From NCBI RefSeq assembly GCF_022669155.1, contig NZ_JALBVB010000051.1:65667-121769 (forward strand): 56,103 bases of DNA, written 5' to 3'. Source of the stretch: Kineococcus sp. TRM81007. GTDB taxonomy: Bacteria > Actinomycetota > Actinomycetes > Actinomycetales > Kineococcaceae. A program made the translations under genes and the position numbers. Below, one piece after another: positions 8,323 through 16,940 of this stretch. Under the pieces are notes generated by a model. It made no database searches. It was not told the origin of the DNA and saw nothing but the letters and a program-made list of their open reading frames with translations. Numbering within the stretch: the stretch's first letter is position 1; every line of letters begins with the position of its first letter.

Positions 8323-10038
8323 TCAGCCCTGCCCGGACGACTGCGCGGCCTCCCCCGGCGCAGCGGCGGGCGCGCCCGGGGCCGCCTCCTCCCCGGCGGG
8401 CCCCGGCGTCGGCCCCGCCTCGGGCGCAGGCACCGGCGCGGGCTCCGGCGACGGCACCGGGGCGGGCGACGGCACCGGCGCGGGCTCCGACGAGGGCACC
8501 GGGGCGGGCGACGGCACCGGCGCGGGCTCCGGCGACGGCAGGACCCCCGCTTCGGGCGACGGCTCCGGCGAGGGCTCCTGGGCCGGCGGCGGGTTGGCCG
8601 GGTCGCCACCGACGGGGTCGGTGGGGTCGGCGGGCGCCGTGGGAGCGGCGGGACCCGTGGCGTCCGGGGCCGGCTCGCCGCCGGCCGGGACCTGCCCGGG
8701 ACCCCCGTCCGGGGACGGCGCGGCCGGCTCGCCCGTGGCCGCGTCCGGGACGGAGGGCTCCACCGGGGCGGGGGGCTCCACCGGGGCGGGGGGCTCCACC
8801 GGGGCGGGGGGCTCCGCCGGGGCGGGGGACTCCGCCGGGGCGGACGGCGCGTCCGTGCCCCCGGGACCGTCGGGGGCACCGCCGCCCGCGGGGGCGCTCG
8901 GCCCACCCGCTGGCGGCTCGGCCGGGTCCGAGGGCTGCGGGGGGATGCTCGTCGGCTCGCCCGGCACGTCCGGGGACGGCTCGGCCGGGGGCGCACCGGG
9001 CGCGGTGGGCACGCCCGTGGAGGGGGCCGGGCCGCTCGGGACCGAGGTGCTCGGGGCGCTCGGGGCGCTCGGGCCCGACGAGGGGCGCGGGGCGGGGGCG
9101 CCGCTGGGGGTGCCGGTGGGCGTGGCGGTACCGCCGGGGGCCGACGGCGTCGAGGGCACCGGCGCCGAGGGCACCGGCGCCGAGGGCGCCGACGGGGTCG
9201 ATGGCGCCGACGGCGCCGACGGCGTCGCGCTCACCGGGGGCGCCATCGGCGCCACCCAGCGCGGGGAGCCCTCCACCGTGGGGGTCGAGTCGGCGACCAG
9301 GCGGGGCAGCGTCCCCGGGTTCGCGGTCGCGGTGGGCGGCGCGGCGACCGCGGGTCCCTGCGCCGCGGCCTGCTGGCGGAGCTCCTGCAGGGTGTCCTGC
9401 ACCGACCGCACCAGCGGCGTGTCGCCCTCGGCGGCGCGCAGGCTCGTCAGGACGCGGCCGACGCGTTCCACGGCCTCCTCGTGCGCGCCGGAGGACGCGG
9501 CGGCGCGCGCCTGCGCCAGCTGCCGCTCCACGCGCTGCTCGACCGTGCCGCCCAGCACCTCCCAGACGCTCTCGGGGAACCAGTCGGGCTTGCCGGCGAC
9601 GACCGGGCTGGCGACCTGGTCGGCGGACGAGGCCGCCGAGCCGCCGCTCGTCGCGGCCGCAGCGGCCGTGCCGCCGAGCAGGGCCAGCACCGCGCACGCC
9701 GCGGCCGTGCCCCGGCCCAGGCGCTCGAGGGTGCGGCGCCGCGCCAGCAGCACGCGCGGCCCGGCCTCGTCCGCCCCCGCGGGGGCGGTGGGCACGCCCG
9801 GGACCACGACGGGCAACGGCAGGTCCACCTGCCGCGCTCCGGCGGTCTCCGGGTCGGCGTGCTGGGCGTAGGCGTCCAGCAGGCGCGCCACGGCGTCGTC
9901 CAGGTCGCCCTCGGTGGCGCGGTGCGCCCCCAGGCGGTCCAGCAGGGCGTCGGTGGCCAGCAGGTCCGGCACCGTGGGCAGCCCCTCCGGGCCGCCGCGC
10001 AGGTGCCCGCGGTCGCCGCGGCCGGTCCCGGCGCTCAC
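8323..10038 (-). CDS. rsdA: RsdA-like anti-sigma-D factor with long Pro-rich tail
   Basis: The product is 571 aa. The GTG start overlaps the sigma factor stop by four bases (GTGA). The first about 50 residues contain LPTVPDLLATDALLDRLGA, which matches the sigma-binding N-terminus of mycobacterial RsdA by position and pattern. A single membrane span lies near 110-135 (Ala/Leu/Gly core). Next comes a helical part (DWFPESVWEVLGGTVEQRV to about 225). The last about 330 residues are Pro/Ala/Glu/Ser repeats and probably lie outside the membrane, spanning the wall. In M. tuberculosis RsdA holds SigD at the membrane until it is degraded, and the same role is inferred here. The tail is much longer than in mycobacteria. 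The assignment rests on synteny plus the N-terminal pattern. Confidence 0.82.
   Translation of the reverse strand: MSAGTGRGDRGHLRGGPEGLPTVPDLLATDALLDRLGAHRATEGDLDDAVARLLDAYAQHADPETAGARQVDLPLPVVVPGVPTAPAGADEAGPRVLLARRRTLERLGRGTAAACAVLALLGGTAAAAATSGGSAASSADQVASPVVAGKPDWFPESVWEVLGGTVEQRVERQLAQARAAASSGAHEEAVERVGRVLTSLRAAEGDTPLVRSVQDTLQELRQQAAAQGPAVAAPPTATANPGTLPRLVADSTPTVEGSPRWVAPMAPPVSATPSAPSAPSTPSAPSAPVPSAPVPSTPSAPGGTATPTGTPSGAPAPRPSSGPSAPSAPSTSVPSGPAPSTGVPTAPGAPPAEPSPDVPGEPTSIPPQPSDPAEPPAGGPSAPAGGGAPDGPGGTDAPSAPAESPAPAEPPAPVEPPAPVEPPAPVEPSVPDAATGEPAAPSPDGGPGQVPAGGEPAPDATGPAAPTAPADPTDPVGGDPANPPPAQEPSPEPSPEAGVLPSPEPAPVPSPAPVPSSEPAPVPSPAPVPSPEPAPVPAPEAGPTPGPAGEEAAPGAPAAAPGEAAQSSGQG
8756..8845. 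repeat. 18-bp tandem repeat inside rsdA
   Basis: Five head-to-tail 18-bp units, GGCTCCACCGGGGCGGGG and close variants, begin at 8756, 8774, 8792, 8810 and 8828. They are in frame and encode six-residue PPAPVE-type repeats in the Pro-rich tail. Near identity between units points to recent expansion, so copy number may vary between strains. Confidence 0.8.
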
Positions 10039-10619
10039 GACGTCACCCGCAGCGAGTCGTCGGCCAGCGCGGCCTTGCGCAGCTTCTGCATCGCGCGGTG
10101 CTGCGCGACGCGCACCGCTCCCGCCGTCATGTCCAGGGCGCGACCGGTCTCCTCGGCGGACATGCCCGCCCCCACGCGCAGCGTGAGGATCTCCCGCAGC
10201 TTCGGCGGCAGGGTGTCCAGGAGCCGCCCGACCGTCTCCGAGTCGAAGGCGTCCAGGGCCAGCTGCTCCGGGCCGGGCCCGGGAGCGGCGGAGTCGGGGA
10301 CCTCGTCGGTGGGCACGGGGGCCCGGTAGGCGGCCCGCTGCGCGTCGGCGACCTTGTTCGCCGCGATGCGGTACACGAACGCCTCGAACGGGCGCCCGGT
10401 GTCCTTGTAGCGGGGCAGTGCCGTCAGCACGGCGATGCAGACCTCCTGTGCCGCGTCCTCGGCGGCGTGATCAGCCCCGGGCATGCGCCCGAGCCTGGCC
10501 CGGCAGTAGCGGTGGACGAGGCGGCGAACCGCTGCCAGGAGGTCGGCGACGGCGCCCTGCTCCCCCGTCAGGGCGCGCGCCGCCAGGTCCTGGAGCCCCC
10601 CGGCATCCACTCTGCTCAT
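10035..10619 (-). CDS. sigD: SigD/ShbA-type ECF-like sigma factor
   Basis: The product is 194 aa from ATG at 10619. Sigma region 2 is RLVHRYCRARLGR...AEDAAQEVCIAVLTALPRYKDTGRPF plus the DNA-melting stretch. Region 4 is LPPKLREILTLRVGAGMSAEETG with the helix-turn-helix TAGAVRVAQHRAMQKLR. These patterns match M. tuberculosis SigD and Streptomyces ShbA, the sigma factor that transcribes hrdB there. The order bldM-sigD-rsdA-guaB supports the call. The frame stays open upstream to a GTG at 10865, four bases from the bldM stop. That 82-residue extension is Pro/Gly-rich with weaker codon bias, and neither start has a clear Shine-Dalgarno, so the N-terminus is uncertain. Confidence 0.88.
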   Translation of the reverse strand: MSRVDAGGLQDLAARALTGEQGAVADLLAAVRRLVHRYCRARLGRMPGADHAAEDAAQEVCIAVLTALPRYKDTGRPFEAFVYRIAANKVADAQRAAYRAPVPTDEVPDSAAPGPGPEQLALDAFDSETVGRLLDTLPPKLREILTLRVGAGMSAEETGRALDMTAGAVRVAQHRAMQKLRKAALADDSLRVTS

Positions 10620-10869
10620 CGGGCGAGGGGCACTCGCCGTTACACCTGGTTCCGCACCGTCATCACCGGTGACGTCCGCGTCACCGTCGGGGTCGCGCAG
10701 CACCTCGGGGACGTCCGGGCCGGCACCGCCGTGCAGCAGGGCCGGCGTGGTGCGCACCTCGACACCGCCGGGGACGACACCGGTCGCGGAGGCAGCACCG
10801 GGACGGACGCGCCGCGCGGCGTCCACCCCGGCCGGTCCACCGGTCTCGTCGCCCCCAGGGCCCACGCGC

Positions 10870-11481
10870 CTACCGTACGAGACCCCAGCGGAATCCCACA
10901 GCCACCGCCTGCGCCCGGTCCGCCGCCTCGAGCTTGCGGAACAACCGCCGCGCGTGCGTCTTGACCGTGTCCTCGGACAGGAAGAGCTCCCGCCCGATCT
11001 CGGCGTTGCTGCGGCCCCGGCTCATGCCGACCAGGACCTGCCCCTCGCGCTCGGTCAGCACCGGCGCCCGGCCGGAGAGGACCGTGCGGGGGCGGCCGCC
11101 GCCGCGGCGGCGGGAGACGTCCTGCAGCGCCTGGAGCACGGCGGTCGCCAGCTCCTCCCGGGAGACGTCCTTGACGACGTAGCCGCGGGCGCCGGAGGCC
11201 ACCGCGCGGGCGACGCCGTCGCCGTCCTCGGCCATCGTCGCCATGAGGACGTTCGCCTCCGGGTGCCGGGCGAGCAGGCGGCGGGCCGCCTCCACCCCGC
11301 CGATCCCCGGCATGCGCACGTCCATGATGACGAGCGAGGGCCGCTCGACGGGCCAGCGCGTCAGGGCCTCCTCACCGGAGGCGGCACCCACGACGCGGGT
11401 CACGCCCGGGACCGCGGCGACCATGCGCCGCATCGTCTCCCGGGCCAGCGGGAGGTCGTCACAGACCAGGACCGTAGCCAC
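10870..11481 (-). CDS. bldM: BldM-like orphan response regulator
   Basis: The product is 203 aa. A receiver domain (VLVCDD, MDVRMPG, KD) is joined to a LuxR-type helix-turn-helix domain (LTEREGQVLVGMSRGRSNAEIG...SEDTVKTHARRLFRKL). The end GFRWGLVR and the whole C-terminal half match Streptomyces BldM closely. Of two adjacent GTG codons (11484, 11481) the inner one is better spaced from GAAGAGG and places the receiver Asp at residue 54, its number in BldM. In Streptomyces BldM controls development as a homodimer or as a heterodimer with WhiI, without needing phosphorylation. No histidine kinase is adjacent, which fits an orphan regulator. Confidence 0.9.
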   Translation of the reverse strand: MATVLVCDDLPLARETMRRMVAAVPGVTRVVGAASGEEALTRWPVERPSLVIMDVRMPGIGGVEAARRLLARHPEANVLMATMAEDGDGVARAVASGARGYVVKDVSREELATAVLQALQDVSRRRGGGRPRTVLSGRAPVLTEREGQVLVGMSRGRSNAEIGRELFLSEDTVKTHARRLFRKLEAADRAQAVAVGFRWGLVR

Positions 11482-11592
11482 CACTTGCCTCTTCCCTGTA
11501 CGGGTGGGACGCACCCGTCCGTGGGGCGTCGCGGCGTGCGTCGAGCGCGCCACGTCGAAGTCATCGGCACGGGAGGGCCCTCACCTGAGCGC

Positions 11593-11622
11593 GCCCTAAC
11601 GCGTCGGCGGGGCCCGCGTCAA
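11593..11622 (-). promoter_or_regulatory. Predicted bldM promoter
   Basis: On the minus strand TTGACG (11617-11622) is followed after 18 bases by TAGGGC (11593-11598), a group-1 sigma type pair. It lies about 110 bases upstream of the bldM start. Predicted from sequence only. Confidence 0.45.
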
Positions 11623-11652
11623 GCGAGGTCGGCCGGCGCACCGGGGGCCGGG

Positions 11653-12762
11653 TCAGCCGTGCACGGCGGCCGCGCAGCGGCGCACGGCGTCCGCGAGGGA
11701 CGTGGCGCGCTCGCAGCCCTCGACCGCCTTCGGCCACCCGGGCCCGCTGAGCACGAGCAGCGGCGCCGGCCGCACGGCCAGCAGCACCGCCAGGGCGGCC
11801 ACGTCCGCGGGGCCGCGCTCTCGATGGGCGTGCAGCAGCACCGCGGGGGGGCGGGCGCGGCGCACCGCTGCGGCCAGCACCCGCACCGGGACGCCGTCGC
11901 CGACCGAGCGGGCACCCGCGCCCGCCTCGGCCAGGGCGACCGCGGCGGCCAGCAGCAGCGGCCCGCGGGGCGCGGGGTCGGCGCCGGCCAGCACGACGGA
12001 GCGCTCGTCGTCGCGGGTCGGCAGCACCGCCAGGGCGCGGGCCACGGCCTCGTGCAGGGCGGCGTCGTCGGTGGCGAGCGCCGGGCCGAGGACCGCGTCC
12101 CACGCGGCGGCGGCACCGCGGTTGCGCACCTCCTCGGCGAAGCGGTCCGCCAGGCTCTGCACCGCCCAGTCCTGCAGCCCGCCGGGCGCGTGCGCCGGGG
12201 CCGCCGGCCGGCCCGCGGCCCCGCGCGGGGCGCCGGGCCCCTCGTCGTCGTCCTCGTCGTCGTCCTCGCCGCCGATCGCGCCACCGGACGCGGCGCCCGC
12301 GCCGGCGGCCGGATCGGGCAGCCCGGGGCGGGGGTCCGCCGCGGCGGGGTCCTGGCCGTCCTGCTCCGGGCCGGCCAGGGCGGCGGCGTCGGTGACGGCC
12401 GCCTCGATGACCGCGGCGGGGATCGTGGACACGCTGGCGAGGGCGAAGCCGCCGTCGGCGACGGCCGTGGTGGCGGCGATGGCGGCGGCCTCAGCGGGGG
12501 CCACGCCCTCCAGCGTGAGGCGGCGCATCACCACCAGGCGGGCGAGGTCGGTGGAGGAGTAGCGCCGGTGGGCGCCGGCGGTGTGCTCGGAGGGCCCGAG
12601 CCCGTAGCGGCGGTCCCAGGTGCGCAGGGTGGCCGGGGCGACCCCGAGCCGGCGCGCCACCGCGGCGACGGTGAGGGTCATGCGCGGGGCCGGGGGCGCG
12701 GTGGAGCCCTGGGGCGACGACGACACCCCCGGATCCTCCCGCGCCGCGGCGCGAGCCGCCAC
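11653..12762 (-). CDS. MerR-family regulator with degenerate B12-binding-like domain
   Basis: The product is 369 aa from GTG at 12762 with GGAGGGG just upstream. An N-terminal MerR helix-turn-helix (TVAAVARRLGVAPATLRTWDRRYGLGP, then HRRYSSTDLARL) occupies about 30-95. A Pro/Asp-rich linker with EDDDEDDDEG follows. The C-terminal half resembles the helical plus Rossmann-like cobalamin-binding part of LitR/CarH photoreceptors, from DWAVQSLADRFAEEVR to the end. The DxHxxG motif that ligates cobalamin is missing: the matching loop reads ADPAPRGPLLL, with no His. It therefore probably does not bind B12 in the CarH manner. It is divergent from whiB3, and the shared intergenic region holds six octamer repeats that could be its operators. 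Confidence 0.82.
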   Translation of the reverse strand: MAARAAAREDPGVSSSPQGSTAPPAPRMTLTVAAVARRLGVAPATLRTWDRRYGLGPSEHTAGAHRRYSSTDLARLVVMRRLTLEGVAPAEAAAIAATTAVADGGFALASVSTIPAAVIEAAVTDAAALAGPEQDGQDPAAADPRPGLPDPAAGAGAASGGAIGGEDDDEDDDEGPGAPRGAAGRPAAPAHAPGGLQDWAVQSLADRFAEEVRNRGAAAAWDAVLGPALATDDAALHEAVARALAVLPTRDDERSVVLAGADPAPRGPLLLAAAVALAEAGAGARSVGDGVPVRVLAAAVRRARPPAVLLHAHRERGPADVAALAVLLAVRPAPLLVLSGPGWPKAVEGCERATSLADAVRRCAAAVHG

Positions 12763-12808
12763 TCACCCCTCCGTCGGCCCGGCGGAGGAGGCCACGGAAG
12801 GCGGTCAC

Positions 12809-12991
12809 AAGTTGTTCAACGTTGTTCACCGCAGGTCGGGGCGGGTGCGGGGGCTTGCCGGGGGTTCGTCCACAGGGTTGTTCACCGGCTGTGCACGTGG
12901 CGGTCAGCTGTCGGTGACTCCGCTTGAACAAGGTGACGTAGGTCACTCGAATCAGTGTTGAACAACTTGCCGGGAGGGCCTTGAACAACTT
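12809..12991. repeat. Mirrored array of six TTGTTCA(A/C) octamers
   Basis: TTGTTCAA at 12812, TTGTTCAC at 12822 and TTGTTCAC at 12878 read on the plus strand. TTGAACAA at 12924, 12958 and 12981 are the same motif on the minus strand. Three copies extend to 11 bp (AAGTTGTTCAA at 12809-12819; TTGAACAACTT at 12958-12968 and 12981-12991). The outermost copies mirror each other: TTGAACAACTT is followed by CTGACGCGG on the plus strand and GTGACCGCC on the minus strand. The last copy covers the -35 of the predicted whiB3 promoter. This is the pattern expected of a cooperative operator controlling both divergent genes. Confidence 0.7.
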
Positions 12992-13009
12992 CTGACGCGG
13001 TTGTAGCGT
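12981..13009 (+). promoter_or_regulatory. Predicted whiB3 promoter
   Basis: TTGAAC (12981-12986), 17 bases, then TAGCGT (13004-13009). It lies 74 bases upstream of the whiB3 start. The -35 overlaps the last TTGAACAA octamer, so a protein bound there could block or activate RNA polymerase. Confidence 0.5.
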
Positions 13010-13082
13010 CCTACCTCGTCAGCAAGATCCGTCGCCCCGGCGATGACCCCCGAAGACCCGCACCCTCCCCAAGGAGCGCACC

Positions 13083-13385
13083 ATGGCTGAGATCTCCCGC
13101 CTCCCCGGTCCCGTCGCCGACATCTGGGAGTGGCAGCTCATCGGCGCCTGCCGCGACGCCGACCCCGACCTCTTCTTCCACCCCGAGGGCGAGCGCGGCC
13201 CCGCCCGCCGCAACCGCGACGCCGCCGCCCAGGCCGTGTGCGCCGGCTGCCCCGTCATCGAGGAGTGCCGCAAGCACGCCCTGAAGGTCCGCGAGCCCTA
13301 CGGCGTGTGGGGCGGCCTGACCGAGGACGACCGCGAGGCCGCCTACGCCGCCGAGCGCCGCCGCGGCCTGCGCATCGCCAGCTGA
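13083..13385 (+). CDS. whiB3: WhiB3-type iron-sulfur regulator
   Basis: The product is 100 aa from ATG with GGAG at 13074-13077. It is a WhiB-like protein with four Cys ligands for a [4Fe-4S] cluster (Cys23, Cys53, Cys56, Cys62). The motif GVWGG at 75-79 precedes a basic C-terminal DNA-binding tail. LPGPVADIWEWQL and FFHPEGERG follow M. tuberculosis WhiB3 closely, and the surrounding order (groEL1, whiB3, sigD, rsdA, guaB) is the mycobacterial one. WhiB3 there is a redox and NO sensor that binds the main sigma factor and controls lipid metabolism. The role here is inferred from that orthology. Confidence 0.92.
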   Translation: MAEISRLPGPVADIWEWQLIGACRDADPDLFFHPEGERGPARRNRDAAAQAVCAGCPVIEECRKHALKVREPYGVWGGLTEDDREAAYAAERRRGLRIAS

Positions 13386-13478
13386 CGCTCCCCCGACGGG
13401 CGGGGGCCCGCCGGCGTCGGACGGCGCACCCGCGCACGGTGGTGCGGTGCGCGGCACGCCCCGACGACACGACGACGA

Positions 13479-13524
13479 CACGACGAGAGGCCCGGTCCCC
13501 GAAGGGACCGGGCCTCTCGTCGTG
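13479..13524. terminator. Strong bidirectional terminator between whiB3 and groEL
   Basis: A perfect 21-bp stem (13479-13499 with 13504-13524) closes a CGAA tetraloop. It lies between convergent whiB3 and groEL, 12 bases past the groEL stop. This is the strongest hairpin in the left half of the window. Just before it is a short CGA-rich repeat, GACGACACGACGACGACA. Confidence 0.85.
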
Positions 13525-13536
13525 CGCGGGGAGGGG

Positions 13537-15240
<1,704 letters not shown>

Positions 15241-15248
15241 TCAGCCGC

Positions 15249-15545
15249 TTACTTGGCGACCTTGGCGAGGACGTCGCGCGCCGAGAGGATCAGCAGCTCG
15301 TCGCCGCCGTACTTGACCTCGGTGCCGCCGTACTTGGAGTAGATGACCTTGTCGCCGACGGCGACGTCGACGGGCACGCGGTTGCCGTTGTCGTCCACGC
15401 GCCCCGGGCCCACGGCCAGGACCTCGCCCTCCTGGGGCTTCTCCTTGGCGGTGTCCGGGATGACCAGACCGGAAGCGGTCGTCTGCTCCGCGTCGAGCGG
15501 CTTGACGACGATGCGGTCCTCGAGCGGAGTGATGGAGACCGACAC
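15249..15545 (-). CDS. groES: Co-chaperonin GroES
   Basis: The product is 98 aa, the usual GroES size. The GTG start at 15545 has GGGGAGGG seven bases upstream. It begins [19 protein letters not shown]. The mobile loop [16 protein letters not shown], which docks on GroEL, is intact, and it ends [16 protein letters not shown]. It forms the heptameric lid of the folding chamber. It is the first gene of the operon behind two CIRCE elements, so HrcA-type heat-shock repression is expected. The untranslated leader is about 145 bases. Confidence 0.97.
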   Translation of the reverse strand: MSVSITPLEDRIVVKPLDAEQTTASGLVIPDTAKEKPQEGEVLAVGPGRVDDNGNRVPVDVAVGDKVIYSKYGGTEVKYGGDELLILSARDVLAKVAK

Positions 15546-15655
15546 TGAGCGGCCCTCCCCTTCTGCGTACTCGGTACGGATCTGGCGTACTGGTGGGTCG
15601 GCTGCGAGGGTGGTGCGCGCCCGTCGTCGCGGGTGCCGGGCGGCCCGTCTCGCGT

Positions 15656-15682
15656 CTGGCACTCCCGCGGGAGGAGTGCCAC
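15656..15682. promoter_or_regulatory. CIRCE element 1 (HrcA operator)
   Basis: CTGGCACTC (15656-15664), nine bases, GAGTGCCAC (15674-15682). This matches the CIRCE consensus TTAGCACTC-N9-GAGTGCTAA with changes only at the outer positions. It lies just downstream of the predicted groES transcription start. Confidence 0.85.
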
Positions 15683-15696
15683 CGACGCTGCGTCAG

Positions 15697-15726
15697 AAGT
15701 TAGCACTCCCGACCCGCGAGTGCCAG
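15697..15726 (-). promoter_or_regulatory. Predicted groES promoter
   Basis: On the minus strand CTGGCA (15721-15726) and TAACTT (15697-15702) are 18 bases apart. The two hexamers lie in the two arms of CIRCE element 2, so HrcA binding would block RNA polymerase directly. Confidence 0.6.
15700..15726. promoter_or_regulatory. CIRCE element 2 (HrcA operator)
   Basis: TTAGCACTC (15700-15708), nine bases, GAGTGCCAG (15718-15726). The left arm is a perfect consensus. It overlaps the groES promoter and ends 30 bases before the start of the divergent methyltransferase gene, so it may affect both directions. Confidence 0.9.
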
Positions 15727-15755
15727 GCGTGTCCCCCGGCTGGCACGCTCCCGGG

Positions 15756-16937
15756 GTGGACCCCGCCGACGTCGCCGCGCTCACCTCCCCCGCCGGGCGC
15801 GCGCTGCTGGACGTGCTCGCCGCCGCCGGCCCGGCCGACCCGCTCGCCCTGGGGCAGCGGCTGCGCCGCGAGGGCCACGAGCCCGCCCTCGTCGCCCTGG
15901 CGATGACGCAGGCGCGACTGCGCGAGCGCGCCGCCGCCAAGCTCGGCCCGCGCGCGGCCGGGCTGCTGCTGACCGCCGCCGGGGTGGAGCAGGCCACCCG
16001 CGCCGTCGTCGCCGCCGAGCACGCCCGGCGCTTCACCACCACCGGGGTGCGCCGGGTGGCCGACCTCGGCTGCGGCATCGGCGCCGACGCCCTCGCGTTC
16101 ACCGACGCCGGCCTGGACGTCCTCGCCGTCGACGCCGACCCCGGCACCGCGGCGGCCGCCGCCGCCAACCTCGCCGGGCGCGGCGAGGTCCGCTGCGCCG
16201 ACGTCACCGCCGGCGTCGTCGACGAGCTGGGTCCCGGCGACGGCGCCTGGTTCGACCCCGCCCGCCGCACCGCCGGCGGCCGGCGCCTCCTCGACCCGGA
16301 GGCGACCTCCCCGCCGCTGTCCTTCGTGCTCGCCACCGCCGCGCGGGTGCCCGCCACCGGCGCCAAGCTCGCCCCCGGCCTGCCGCACGAGCTGGTGCCC
16401 GCCGGCGCGGAGGCGCAGTGGACGTCCGTGGACGGCGACGTGGTGGAGGCGGCGCTGTGGTGCGGGCCGCTGGCCCGGCCGGGCGTGCGCCGCAGCGCCC
16501 TGGTGGTGCGCGGCGGGGAGCGTTCCGAGCTGGACGACGCGGACAACCCCGTCCCCGCCGTCGGCGCCGTGGGCACCCACCTGCACGAGCCGGACGGCGC
16601 CGTCGTCCGCGCCGGCCTCGTCGGTGCCGCCGCGCGGCTGCTCGGCGGCCGTCTGGTGGACGAGACCATCGCCTACGTCACCACCGACGGCCCGGCCGCC
16701 TCGCCGTTCGCCCGCTCCTACGCCGTGCTCGACGTGCTGCCGTTCGGGCTGAAGCCGCTGCGCCGGTACCTGCGCGAGCGCGACGTCGGCCCGCTGACGG
16801 TGAAGAAGCGCGGCACCGCCGTGGACCCGGACGTCCTGCGCCGCCAGCTCGCCCTGAAGGGCTCGACGCCGGCCACGGTGGTGCTGACGCGGGTGGCCGG
16901 CAGGCAGTCGGTGCTCGTCGTGGAACCGGTGGGCTGA
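15756..16937 (+). CDS. SAM-dependent methyltransferase, THUMP-like family
   Basis: The product is 393 aa from GTG at 15756; no good Shine-Dalgarno is seen, so the start is tentative. An N-terminal helical part (to about 85) precedes a Rossmann methyltransferase core with motif I VADLGCGIGADALAF and VDADPGTA, then WFDPARR. The C-terminus KPLRRYLRERDVGPLTVKKRG is typical of the actinobacterial family annotated as class I methyltransferase with THUMP-like domain. Such domains bind RNA, so an RNA substrate is plausible but not shown. It is divergent from groES with a CIRCE element 30 bases upstream, and convergent with rimI with a three-base gap. Confidence 0.82.
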   Translation: MDPADVAALTSPAGRALLDVLAAAGPADPLALGQRLRREGHEPALVALAMTQARLRERAAAKLGPRAAGLLLTAAGVEQATRAVVAAEHARRFTTTGVRRVADLGCGIGADALAFTDAGLDVLAVDADPGTAAAAAANLAGRGEVRCADVTAGVVDELGPGDGAWFDPARRTAGGRRLLDPEATSPPLSFVLATAARVPATGAKLAPGLPHELVPAGAEAQWTSVDGDVVEAALWCGPLARPGVRRSALVVRGGERSELDDADNPVPAVGAVGTHLHEPDGAVVRAGLVGAAARLLGGRLVDETIAYVTTDGPAASPFARSYAVLDVLPFGLKPLRRYLRERDVGPLTVKKRGTAVDPDVLRRQLALKGSTPATVVLTRVAGRQSVLVVEPVG

Positions 16938-16940
16938 GGT

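Larger units (their letters stand above)
12763..13082. other. merR-whiB3 divergent intergenic region
   Basis: This 320-base region has no gene. It is distinctly less GC-rich than its surroundings. It contains the merR ribosome site (near 12765-12771), six TTGTTCA(A/C) octamers and a predicted whiB3 promoter. Nothing else was recognised. Confidence 0.7.

Noticed and set aside
8440-8845. Repeat cluster resembling a CRISPR or minisatellite locus
   Set aside because: The repeats are in frame inside rsdA, vary by single bases, have no unique spacers, and encode a Pro-rich protein tail.
12809-12991. Possible replication origin: TCGTCCACA at 12866 and several TTGTTCA sites resemble DnaA boxes
   Set aside because: Only one near-match to the actinobacterial DnaA box TTGTCCACA is present. 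The other repeats share a different consensus, and dnaA, dnaN or rpmH are not nearby.
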